From Arcanobacterium haemolyticum (GTDB taxonomy: Bacteria; Actinomycetota; Actinomycetes; Actinomycetales; Actinomycetaceae): DNA of 64,000 bases. A program made the position numbers and the translations under genes. Positions 17,452-25,123 of this stretch are shown piece after piece (the first letter of the stretch is position 1; every line of letters begins with the position of its first letter). Where the stretch lies: NCBI GenBank assembly GCA_021532125.1, contig JADYUX010000002.1, positions 248,001 to 312,000 of the forward strand. The letters are read 5' to 3'. Below the pieces are notes generated by a model. It was not told the DNA's origin. It saw only the letters and a list, made by a program, of their open reading frames with translations, and ran no database searches.

Positions 17452-18339
17452 ATGGACGTCCAGGGTGATATTCGTGAGTTTCTTTCGTCGCGGCGAGCGC
17501 GTATCAGCCCGGAGGAGGTTGGCTTCCCCTCTGGTGGTGGGCGCCGACGAGTTCCGGGCCTTCGTCGTGAGGAAGTTGCCATGCTCGCAGGCGTGAGCGT
17601 TGATTATTACATTCGGATTGAGCGGGGCAACTTGGCGGGCGTTTCCGAGGATGTCCTCACCTCGATCGCGAGAGCCTTGCGTTTGACTGAAGCGGAACAG
17701 ACGTATTTTTTTGACCTGGCACGCCAGAATCGCCAACGAAAAACTCTGGCGGCTAACGTCCGCACAGGGCGCAGTGAGAGTACCGATGTGCCCGTATCGA
17801 TTCGTGCAATACTCGACGCCGTAACCGAGACGCCAGCATGGCTCCGCAATCACCGTTTCGACATCATGGCAACGAATCCTTTGGCACACGCACTTTATCA
17901 ACCGATGTTTGATAGCCCGCGGCAGCCGGCAAACATTGCTCGCTTTATCTTCTTGGAGCCGTGCGCTCGAACGTTTTATCCCCAGTGGGAGCGTATTGCC
18001 GACGATACGGTTGCGCTGCTTCGTGTTGAGGCTGCGCACCATCCGGGTGATAAGGCAATGGCTGACCTCATCGGAGAGCTTGCTACCCAGAGTGACGAGT
18101 TTTCAACACGGTGGGCTATGCATAACGTGCTGTTGGATTGCCGTCCGGGAACGAAGCATGTTAATCATCCGGTCGTCGGGGAACTGACATTGGCTTTCGA
18201 GACGATGACTTTCGTGTCCCATCCTGACCTAGCCTTGGTCGTCTATTCTGCCGAGCCAGGCTCGTATTCGGCAGATGGTCTCAAGCTCTTGGCTTCGTGG
18301 GAAGCGACGAAGGAATCGTCAACGCTGAGCTCTGAATAA
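17452..18339 (+). CDS. XRE-family regulator with MmyB-type ligand-binding domain
   Basis: 295 residues. The N-terminal helix-turn-helix (about residues 35-85; RRRVPGLRREEVAMLAGVSVDYYIRIERGN) is characteristic of the actinobacterial MmyB group, followed by a PAS-like MmyB ligand-binding domain (about 110-280; WLRNHRFDIMATNPLAHALY, HPVVGELTLAFETM). These regulators are thought to sense small hydrophobic ligands; none is known here. Upstream in-frame starts at 17389 and 17443 are possible, but MDVQGDIREFL aligns best with the family. It precedes the permease-ddaH cluster in the same orientation and could control it. Confidence 0.88.
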   Translation: MDVQGDIREFLSSRRARISPEEVGFPSGGGRRRVPGLRREEVAMLAGVSVDYYIRIERGNLAGVSEDVLTSIARALRLTEAEQTYFFDLARQNRQRKTLAANVRTGRSESTDVPVSIRAILDAVTETPAWLRNHRFDIMATNPLAHALYQPMFDSPRQPANIARFIFLEPCARTFYPQWERIADDTVALLRVEAAHHPGDKAMADLIGELATQSDEFSTRWAMHNVLLDCRPGTKHVNHPVVGELTLAFETMTFVSHPDLALVVYSAEPGSYSADGLKLLASWEATKESSTLSSE

Positions 18340-18556
18340 CGCCGAGAACCGGTCTTAGGAACATTCCAAACCCCGAGGGGTTTATACATAACTCCACGAT
18401 TTTATGCATCGTCAGTCTGATATGAGGCCTACTTCACGTGGACACTGGTGCACAGTCAGCACCCGTCGGTGCATAATCATAACCACTTACGAATACTATT
18501 GCGGTGGCGATCGTCGCCGCGCTGACGAATATCGGTTATGAGAATGAGGTGAGGCC
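18340..18556 (+). promoter_or_regulatory. Promoter region of the permease-ddaH cluster
   Basis: A 217-base gap. A short hairpin (AAACCCC/GGGGTTT, near 18369-18383) may end the regulator transcript. TTATGCA (18402-18408) and TGCATAA (18470-18476) form a widely spaced inverted repeat that could be an operator. GAGGTGAGG precedes the permease ATG. Confidence 0.4.
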
Positions 18557-20014
18557 ATGTCAGCCTCCTTAGCGCACCAGCTCTTGCGGCGCCGGATGCC
18601 CACAGATAATGGTGGGGAACCGGCAGATGGCACAGTTGTCGGCCTCCGACGCTCGATGTCCACCGTTCATCTCACACTCATTGGCGTTGGCGGAACAGTA
18701 GGAACGGGAATCTTCTTTATTCTCTCCGAGGCAGTGCCCGAAGCTGGTCCAGCGGTGCTTGTATCGTTTGTCCTCGCCGCGCTCGTCGCTGGACTCACGG
18801 TCGTCTGCTATGCCGAGCTCGCTTCTATGATTCCCTCATCCGGGTCGTCGTATTCTTTCACGTATGCGACGATGGGCGAACTCGTAGCTTTCCTTGTGGG
18901 CGCGTGTCTAGTTCTTGAGTACGGCGTATCCGGTGCTGCAGTCGCCGTCGGATGGTCCGAATACCTCAATCTCCTCCTCGATAACGTATTTGGATGGAGC
19001 TTTCCGCAAGCTTTGTCGGCTGCACCCGACGCTGGGGGAGTCATCAACCTTCCCGCGATCATCCTCGTAGTTCTGTGCATGGCTTTGCTTCTCAAAGGTG
19101 CATCAGAATCGGCCTGGGTGAATTCGGTCATGGTTATTATCAAGCTCGCCGTCCTCGTCGTCTTTTCTGCCCTCGCACTCGTAGGTTTCAACGCTGATCA
19201 TTTTGCGAACTTCGCACCGAACGGCGTACACGGAATTACAACAGCCGCAGGTTCGCTTTTCTTCTCGTTCATCGGGCTCGATGCAGTTGCCACAACTGGT
19301 GGCGAGGTGAAAAACCCACGCAAAGCAATTCCACGTGCGCTCATGGCCGCGCTTGCTATTGTCGCCGGCATCTACCTCCTCGTCGCCTTCGCGGCACTCG
19401 GAGCACAGCCGACAGAAGATTTCTCCCGCCAATCCGCGAGCCTCGCGTCGATTGTACAAAACGTCATAGGACAAACCTGGCCGGGTACGCTACTCGCCAT
19501 CGGAGCCGCAATTTCGATCTTTTCGGTGACACTCATTTGCCTCTATGGGCAGACCCGAATTCTCTACTCGATGGGACGTGATGGCCTCGTGCCGTCAACA
19601 TTCGCAAAGCTCAACCGCTCAGGTATTCCTGTCGCTAACACTGTGATTGTCTGTGCAGCCGTTGCCATTCTCGCCGGCCTCTTGCCGATCGGTATTCTCG
19701 CCGACCTTACGAGTATTGGCACGCTCACAGCATTCGCCCTCGTCTCTGTGAGCGTTATGGTTTTACGCCGCCGCGCGCCTGAGATGAAACGTGGGTTCAG
19801 AGTTCCGGGCTACCCGCTCACCCCGGTACTCTCCGTGGTCTCGTGTTTGTACGTCATGTCGGCGTTGCACGTCCTCACGCTCCAGGCTTTCGGCATCTGG
19901 ATGGCGATAGCACTGATCTTTTATCTCACATGGAGTAGGAAGCATTCGACTCTGAACGCCACACCGCCGCCCGAATCTACTCCGCCAGTGACACGCGAAA
20001 TATCAGCCCCATAA
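18557..20014 (+). CDS. APC-family amino acid permease (first of two)
   Basis: 485 residues with about 12 transmembrane helices. The first helix has the APC signature GVGGTVGTGIFFILSEAVPEAGPA, and PSSGSSYSFTYATMGE and FSFIGLDAVATTGGEVKNP match the cationic-amino-acid transporter (YfnA/CAT) branch. It imports an amino acid or derivative by proton-coupled transport; specificity is not readable from sequence. It sits 48 bases upstream of ddaH, and a close paralogue lies on the other side, so an arginine- or methylarginine-related substrate is plausible. Confidence 0.9.
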   Translation: MSASLAHQLLRRRMPTDNGGEPADGTVVGLRRSMSTVHLTLIGVGGTVGTGIFFILSEAVPEAGPAVLVSFVLAALVAGLTVVCYAELASMIPSSGSSYSFTYATMGELVAFLVGACLVLEYGVSGAAVAVGWSEYLNLLLDNVFGWSFPQALSAAPDAGGVINLPAIILVVLCMALLLKGASESAWVNSVMVIIKLAVLVVFSALALVGFNADHFANFAPNGVHGITTAAGSLFFSFIGLDAVATTGGEVKNPRKAIPRALMAALAIVAGIYLLVAFAALGAQPTEDFSRQSASLASIVQNVIGQTWPGTLLAIGAAISIFSVTLICLYGQTRILYSMGRDGLVPSTFAKLNRSGIPVANTVIVCAAVAILAGLLPIGILADLTSIGTLTAFALVSVSVMVLRRRAPEMKRGFRVPGYPLTPVLSVVSCLYVMSALHVLTLQAFGIWMAIALIFYLTWSRKHSTLNATPPPESTPPVTREISAP

Positions 20015-20062
20015 AATTCACGCACCTTGATAGTTGGTATATCTACGAGAAAGGCACATACC

Positions 20063-20836
20063 TTGTCCAAGATCGCTCTTGTACGCAAACCTGGACCGCT
20101 CCTCGACAATGGAATTGTCGACCATATCGAGAAGGTTCCTGTGGACGTTCCTTTAGCACTCCACCAGTGGGAAGGCTATGTAGCGGCATTGAAGCAGGCG
20201 GGATGGGATATCCATTATGTTGAACCCGCCGACGACTGCCCAGATGCGGTATTCGTCGAAGATTCTGTCGTCATGTTCCGAAACGTCGCGGTATCTACTC
20301 ATCCGGGCGCGCTGTCGCGCCGCCCCGAAACCGCGGGAACCCGCAAGGTTGTCGAAGCTCTCGGATGCTCCCTCAACGAAATCAAGGAGCCCGGAACGCT
20401 AGATGGCGGCGATATCCTCAAAGTGGGCGATACCGTCTATGTTGGTCGCGGGGGACGCACGAACGCTGAGGGCGTCGCCCAGCTACGCGCCATCCTCACT
20501 CCTCTGGGAGCCAAGGTTGTCACGGTGCCCGTGACAAAGGTTCTTCATCTCAAGACGGCAGTGACGGCGCTTCCTGATGGTACGGTGATTGGCTACCCGG
20601 ACTTCGTCGACAATCCTGCGATTTTTGAGCGCTTTATGGCTGTGCCGGAACCCCACGGAACCGCTGTTGTCTGCCTTGACGACACTCACCTTCTCATGTC
20701 TGCTTCCGCACCCAAGACGGCAGCGCTCCTGAGCAATCTGGGTTATCACGTCCAGACTGTCGAGATTTCGGAGTTCGAGAAGCTCGAAGGCTGCGTCACC
20801 TGCCTGTCAGTGCGTGTGCGTTGCTTGGTTAACTGA
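20063..20836 (+). CDS. ddaH: Dimethylarginine dimethylaminohydrolase-like enzyme
   Basis: A 257-residue guanidino-modifying hydrolase that should convert N-methylated arginines (or a related guanidine compound) to citrulline plus methylamine. The DDAH elements are present: FVEDSVV, LDGGDIL, the active-site histidine in LHLKTAVTALPDG and the nucleophilic cysteine in GCVTCLSVR near the C-terminus. The start is TTG 20063 (SKIALVRKPG) with AGAAAGG about 9 bases before it; the longer frame from 20027 has no ribosome site. The C-terminus extends several residues (RCLVN) beyond where the family usually stops. An arginine-deiminase-superfamily relative with another substrate is the main alternative. 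Confidence 0.85.
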   Translation: MSKIALVRKPGPLLDNGIVDHIEKVPVDVPLALHQWEGYVAALKQAGWDIHYVEPADDCPDAVFVEDSVVMFRNVAVSTHPGALSRRPETAGTRKVVEALGCSLNEIKEPGTLDGGDILKVGDTVYVGRGGRTNAEGVAQLRAILTPLGAKVVTVPVTKVLHLKTAVTALPDGTVIGYPDFVDNPAIFERFMAVPEPHGTAVVCLDDTHLLMSASAPKTAALLSNLGYHVQTVEISEFEKLEGCVTCLSVRVRCLVN

Positions 20837-20845
20837 AAGGTCTGT

Positions 20846-20886
20846 CGGCCGGTGTGGACACATGCCCAATTACCCCACACCGGCCG
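20846..20886 (+). terminator. Hairpin between ddaH and the second permease gene
   Basis: A perfect 12-bp inverted repeat (CGGCCGGTGTGG and complement) with a 17-base loop directly after the ddaH stop. No T-run follows, so it may terminate partially or stabilise the upstream transcript. Confidence 0.5.
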
Positions 20887-20937
20887 GTATTATTCCTGAA
20901 ATAGCAACGATTTCAGAGAAGAATCGAGGTTTGGAAA

Positions 20938-22404
20938 GTGGGAACGCCACTGTCACGCCAGTTAGTTCGACGACGAATGCCCTCTGGCCTCGTCGATTCT
21001 GGTATTCCTGACGACATTATTCAGGTGGACGACGCGCAGGGGACGCACCTTGAACGTACGATGTCTACGCTCCAGCTCACGCTCATCGGTATCGGCGTTA
21101 CCGTTGGCACGGGTATCTTCTTTATCTTCTCTGAGGTCGTGCCAGAGGCTGGTCCGGCTGTCATCATCTCCTTCCTCATGGCGGCCGTCGTCGCCGGCCT
21201 CACGGTGGTGTGTTACGCGGAGTTGGCCTCGGCCATTCCGTCGTCGGGATCGTCGTATTCGTTCACTTACGCGACGATGGGGGAGTTCACGGCGTTCCTC
21301 GTCGGTGCGTGCTTAATTCTTGAATATGGGGTGTCGGCGGCAGCCGTCTCGGTCGGTTGGTCTGAATATCTCAATCTTCTCTTAGAGAATCTCTTTCACT
21401 TCCGCTTTCCACAAGCCCTATCTGCCGCTCCGGATGCTGGCGGGATTATCAATTTGCCTGCCATTATTCTTGTCGCAATGTGTATGGCACTTTTGCTCCG
21501 TGGCACGACGCAATCCGCTCGTGTTAATGCAGTCATGGTGGCGATTAAGCTCGCTGTTCTACTCTCGTTCGCGGCTGTTGCTTTCACTGGATTCCAGGCA
21601 GATCATTTTGCAAACTTCGCGCCTTTCGGAATGAAAGGGATTACTACTGCCGGAGGCATGCTTGTCTTTTCCTTCCTCGGCCTGGATGCCATGGCAACCG
21701 CTGGAGCCGAAGTGAAGAATCCGACGAAGGCTCTGCCACGGGCATTGATCGCTGCGCTGACGGTTGTTACCGGGCTTTATCTCATTGTTGCCGTCGCAGC
21801 TATCGGTGCGCAGCCCCTTGAGGGTTTCCAGGGTCAGTCAGCAAGTTTGGCCTCCATCGTGCAGAACGTTGTGGGCGCATCGTGGCCGGGAACTGTGCTC
21901 GCAATCGGAGCGGTCATCTCAATCTTCTCGGTGACTCTTATCTGTATTTATTCGAATACTCGCGTGGTCTACTCGATGTCTCACGATGGGTTGTTGCCCT
22001 CAGTGTTCTCCCGACTGTCAGCAAACCACGTTCCTGCGGCAGGCACGTTGATCGTCGCAGCAGTAGTCGCCCTGCTTTCCGGGTTACTTCCCATCGGAAT
22101 TCTTGCCGGGCTCACAAGTATCGGCGCATTGTCAGCCTTTGCGCTTGTCTCTGTCGGTGTCATTATCCTTCGCCGAACAGCGCCCGATATGAAACGTGGA
22201 TTCAAAGTTCCGGGATACCCCGTGACTCCCATCCTCTCGATCGCCGCATGTATCTACATGATTTCCGGTCTCCATACGATGACACTCAAGGCATTCGCAG
22301 TATGGATGACGCTCGTCGTTATCTTCTATTTCACGTGGGCTCGACGACATTCACAATTAGAGAAACTGGCAGCTACCGGCGATTTCTCCAATTCCGTGGC
22401 GTAG
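20938..22404 (+). CDS. APC-family amino acid permease (second, paralogue)
   Basis: 488 residues, closely similar along its whole length to the permease at 18557-20014: the two share long identical blocks such as VPEAGPA, YAELAS, IPSSGSSYSFTYATMGE, SAAPDAGG and MKRGF-VPGYP. The likely start is GTG 20938 with GAGG upstream. The N-terminus differs (PDDIIQVDDAQGTHLER) and the C-terminal tails are unrelated, so these are diverged duplicates rather than a recent copy. Same inferred role, uptake of an amino acid linked to DDAH metabolism, possibly with different affinity or substrate. Confidence 0.9.
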   Translation: MGTPLSRQLVRRRMPSGLVDSGIPDDIIQVDDAQGTHLERTMSTLQLTLIGIGVTVGTGIFFIFSEVVPEAGPAVIISFLMAAVVAGLTVVCYAELASAIPSSGSSYSFTYATMGEFTAFLVGACLILEYGVSAAAVSVGWSEYLNLLLENLFHFRFPQALSAAPDAGGIINLPAIILVAMCMALLLRGTTQSARVNAVMVAIKLAVLLSFAAVAFTGFQADHFANFAPFGMKGITTAGGMLVFSFLGLDAMATAGAEVKNPTKALPRALIAALTVVTGLYLIVAVAAIGAQPLEGFQGQSASLASIVQNVVGASWPGTVLAIGAVISIFSVTLICIYSNTRVVYSMSHDGLLPSVFSRLSANHVPAAGTLIVAAVVALLSGLLPIGILAGLTSIGALSAFALVSVGVIILRRTAPDMKRGFKVPGYPVTPILSIAACIYMISGLHTMTLKAFAVWMTLVVIFYFTWARRHSQLEKLAATGDFSNSVA

Positions 22405-22484
22405 CGTCGTCATCTCTGTGTCCCAGCGCATAGCCAAAAATGCCCTAGCTGCTAGGGTGTTATGCGGATTGAAAGAGGAGATGC

Positions 22485-23312
22485 ATGATGAATTTTGATG
22501 CACACGATGGCCTTAGCTTGCCTCCTATCGGGTTTGGCACCTACAAGCTGAAGGGCGCGACCGGAGCCGACTCGGTGGCCGAAGCGATCTCACTCGGTTA
22601 CACGCTTCTCGACTCTGCGTTTAACTACGAGAACGAGGGCGCGGTCGCAGAAGGCATTCGTCGTTCCGGGAAAGACCGGAGCGAGTTGATCGTCACGTCA
22701 AAGCTACCGGGGCGGCATCATGATACGGACGAAGCTCTCGAAACAATCGAAGAATCCGTCTACCGGCTAGGTTCGTCCTACGTGGATCTGTACCTCATTC
22801 ACTGGCCAAATCCGAAGGTTGGAAAGTACGTGGATGCTTGGCGTGCGCTCATCGAAGCGAAGTCACGCGGCCTCATCCGCCATATCGGAGTCTGCAATTT
22901 CCTTCCGGAGCATCTGGAGCGCCTTGAGAAGGAAACCGGGGTTCTTCCCGCAGTTAACCAGATTGAGCTTCATCCGTACTTCCCGCAGGAAGAACTCGTC
23001 GCTTTTGATGCCGAACGCGGAATTATCACAGAAGCATGGAGCCCGCTACGCAAGGGCGATCTCCTCGACAACCCCGTCATCACTGAGATCGCAGAACGTC
23101 ATGAGGCCACTGCGGCCCAAGTTGTCCTCGCATGGCATCGCGCCCGTGGAGTTCTAGCAATTCCGAAGGCCACGGCTGTTACACGGCAGGCAGAAAACCT
23201 CGCCTCACTCGACGTGCGTCTCGACTCTGACGAGGTAGCCGCGATCACGGCGCTAGGCAAACCTGATGGCCGCATCAAGGATCAAAACCCGGCGTACTAC
23301 GAGGAATTCTGA
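22485..23312 (+). CDS. Aldo/keto reductase
   Basis: 275 residues of the AKR5-like group common in bacteria (2,5-diketo-D-gluconate-reductase type). The catalytic tetrad is visible: Asp and Tyr in LLDSAFNYENE, Lys in VTSKLPG and His in LIHWPNP. NADPH-binding residues lie in IPKATAVTRQAENL. It should reduce carbonyl compounds with NADPH in the cytosol; the substrate is unknown. AGAGGAG precedes ATGATG; either ATG (22485 or 22488) may start translation. Confidence 0.93.
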   Translation: MMNFDAHDGLSLPPIGFGTYKLKGATGADSVAEAISLGYTLLDSAFNYENEGAVAEGIRRSGKDRSELIVTSKLPGRHHDTDEALETIEESVYRLGSSYVDLYLIHWPNPKVGKYVDAWRALIEAKSRGLIRHIGVCNFLPEHLERLEKETGVLPAVNQIELHPYFPQEELVAFDAERGIITEAWSPLRKGDLLDNPVITEIAERHEATAAQVVLAWHRARGVLAIPKATAVTRQAENLASLDVRLDSDEVAAITALGKPDGRIKDQNPAYYEEF

Positions 23313-23319
23313 CACGACA

Positions 23320-23360
23320 GAAAGTGTGGGGAGTGACTGTTGTTCACTCCCCACACTTTC
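23320..23360. terminator. Bidirectional terminator between reductase and YbjQ genes
   Basis: A perfect inverted repeat of about 17 bp (23320-23336 with 23344-23360) in a convergent intergenic space; it overlaps the last bases of the YbjQ gene. Confidence 0.8.
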
Positions 23361-23676
23361 ATTGAAGTTTGACGGCCGTTCCTGTTGCGACGACCATAAG
23401 CATGTTGCCTTGCCCGAGCACTTCGTAATCAAAACGGAATCCAACCACGGCGTCCGCGCCTACCTGCATGGCCCGCTGCGCCATTTCGTTGAGGGCGCTG
23501 TCGCGTGCAGCTACAAGCTCCTCCTCATAACCGGATGACCGCCCACCAAAGACGTTGCGGAGCCCTGCACCGAAGTCTTTAATGATATTAATTCCGGTCA
23601 CGTTCTCACCGTTGACGATGCCGAGATAAGCTGCGATCGGGTGTCCCTCGATATTGTTCGTCGTTGTCACAATCAT
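23359..23676 (-). CDS. YbjQ/DUF74 family protein
   Basis: A 105-residue protein with the YbjQ pattern: an N-terminal TTTNNIEG strand, a [18 protein letters not shown] segment and an alpha helix (AALNEMA-type: [27 protein letters not shown]). Family members form pentameric rings; no enzymatic activity is established. The start ATG 23676 has AAAGGA upstream. It is divergent from the mycoredoxin gene, and both leaders carry the same GAAAGGAAT ribosome-site sequence. Confidence 0.88.
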   Translation of the reverse strand: MIVTTTNNIEGHPIAAYLGIVNGENVTGINIIKDFGAGLRNVFGGRSSGYEEELVAARDSALNEMAQRAMQVGADAVVGFRFDYEVLGQGNMLMVVATGTAVKLQ

Positions 23677-23772
23677 GGTGTATTCCTTTCGTGTCAGGTA
23701 CAGCATAAGTCCTCTTCGGAATGAAAATGATGCGCACGTGGTTGAACTGAGTGACCACCAACGAAAGGAATC

Positions 23773-24030
23773 ATGATGGCTACTAACAACATTGAGTTCT
23801 ACGGAGCACAGTGGTGCGGAGATTGCCGCCGCGCGAAGAAGGTCCTTGACTCGATGGGCACCTCGTACACCTACCACGATCTTGAGTCTGAGGATGGCGC
23901 TGCAGAGAAGGCGTTTGAGATCAGCGGTCAGAAGCACATTCCGGTTATCCAGTTCCCTGACGGTTCCTTCCTTGTTGAACCAAGCAACGACGAAGTGACG
24001 TCGAAGGTTGAAGCACTCGGCTTGCGCTAA
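23773..24030 (+). CDS. Mycoredoxin / glutaredoxin-like protein
   Basis: An 85-residue thioredoxin-fold protein with the redox motif WCGDC near residues 14-18 and the cis-proline motif HIPVIQF. This resembles actinobacterial mycoredoxins, which reduce mycothiol mixed disulfides. GAAAGGA precedes ATGATG (23773/23776). The small size and absence of other domains fit a general cytosolic thiol-disulfide reductase. Confidence 0.88.
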   Translation: MMATNNIEFYGAQWCGDCRRAKKVLDSMGTSYTYHDLESEDGAAEKAFEISGQKHIPVIQFPDGSFLVEPSNDEVTSKVEALGLR

Positions 24031-24095
24031 GAGCGATGGACGGCGCTGCGCTGGGGCAGTCGTACTACTGTGGCGCGCAGACCTGAAATAGATAC

Positions 24096-24132
24096 GAGCG
24101 ACCCGTGCGAACGAGAGTTCGCGTGGGTCGCT
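24096..24132 (+). terminator. Terminator after the mycoredoxin gene
   Basis: A 17-bp stem including two G-T wobbles (GAGCGACCC half with GGGTCGCTC half) around GAGA, followed by TTCTCTC. Confidence 0.7.
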
Positions 24133-24180
24133 CTTCTCTCACTCTCGTCCAACCGCTTGCGGAGCCGATAAACTGAAAGC

Positions 24181-25089
24181 ATGGCACACACGCACGATCA
24201 TTCCGGAGCACATCGCACTCGTCTTGTCATAGTCTTTGCTACGACGAGTTCAGTTTTCGTCGCCGAAGTTGTAGGTGCGCTTCTCACGGGAAGCCTTGCG
24301 CTGCTCGTCGATGCTGCCCATATGCTCACTGATACCTGCGGTTTGGCGTTAGCGTTGTGGGCTGCGACTCTCATGACAAAGCCTCGTGAGGGCAGGCGTA
24401 CGTGGGGATATCGTCGCGCGGAAGTGATGTCAGCTGCCGCGCAGGCACTTATCCTCCTGTGTGTTGGCATATATGCCGTCATCGAAGGTATCGACCGTAT
24501 CGCTCACCCGGCGAGCATTCCCCCTCGCTCCCTCCTTATTTTTGGAATTATCGGCCTTATTGCGAATCTCGTCGGATTGCTGGTCCTTGTTGGGGGACGT
24601 CACTCAAATCTCAATCTCAGGGCAGCGTTTCTTGAGGTCGCGAATGATGCTTTGGGCTCCATTGGGGTCATTGTCTCGGCTGTCGTTATCTCTCTTACCG
24701 GCTGGACCTCCATCGACGCGATTATTGGCCTTGTGATTGCAGCTATGATTCTTCCACGTGCCATCGTGATCTTGCGTCGGGCGATCCGTGTGCTCATGGA
24801 GGAGAGTCCGGACGGCCTCGATGTCGACGAGCTTCGCGCCCATATTCTTTCTGCGCCCCACGTGCGCGGTGTGCACGATCTCCACGTTTCTGAGGTGGGA
24901 ACGGGATTACCGGTGCTCACTGCGCATGTCGAGATGGACCCGGAGTGTTTCACTCAGGGGGATATTTCTCAGCATCTTGATGAGTTACGACAATGCGTGA
25001 GTGCACATTTTCCAGTGAAGATCGAACATTCAACATTCCAGCTTGAGCCGGCGAATTATTCGGATTCAGAGCATCTCCCTCACGAGTAG
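24181..25089 (+). CDS. Cation diffusion facilitator (metal exporter)
   Basis: 302 residues: a short histidine-containing N-terminus (MAHTHDHSGAH), six transmembrane helices and a C-terminal cytoplasmic domain (residues about 205-300). Helix 2 carries the metal ligands in DAAHMLTD. In helix 5 the usual HxxxD pair appears as ExxxD (LEVANDALGS), so the first ligand is glutamate rather than histidine. The family exports Zn, Cd, Co or Mn in exchange for protons. No adjacent metal regulator is visible; a lone gene with its own promoter is likely. Confidence 0.92.
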   Translation: MAHTHDHSGAHRTRLVIVFATTSSVFVAEVVGALLTGSLALLVDAAHMLTDTCGLALALWAATLMTKPREGRRTWGYRRAEVMSAAAQALILLCVGIYAVIEGIDRIAHPASIPPRSLLIFGIIGLIANLVGLLVLVGGRHSNLNLRAAFLEVANDALGSIGVIVSAVVISLTGWTSIDAIIGLVIAAMILPRAIVILRRAIRVLMEESPDGLDVDELRAHILSAPHVRGVHDLHVSEVGTGLPVLTAHVEMDPECFTQGDISQHLDELRQCVSAHFPVKIEHSTFQLEPANYSDSEHLPHE

Positions 25090-25123
25090 GAGAGTGCGAG
25101 TCATTTTGTCGGCCCGGGTGATC

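Noticed and set aside
20015-20062. N-terminal extension of ddaH from TTG 20027
   Set aside because: The added residues have no ribosome site and do not fit the family; TTG 20063 has AGAAAGG upstream and matches the usual N-terminus.
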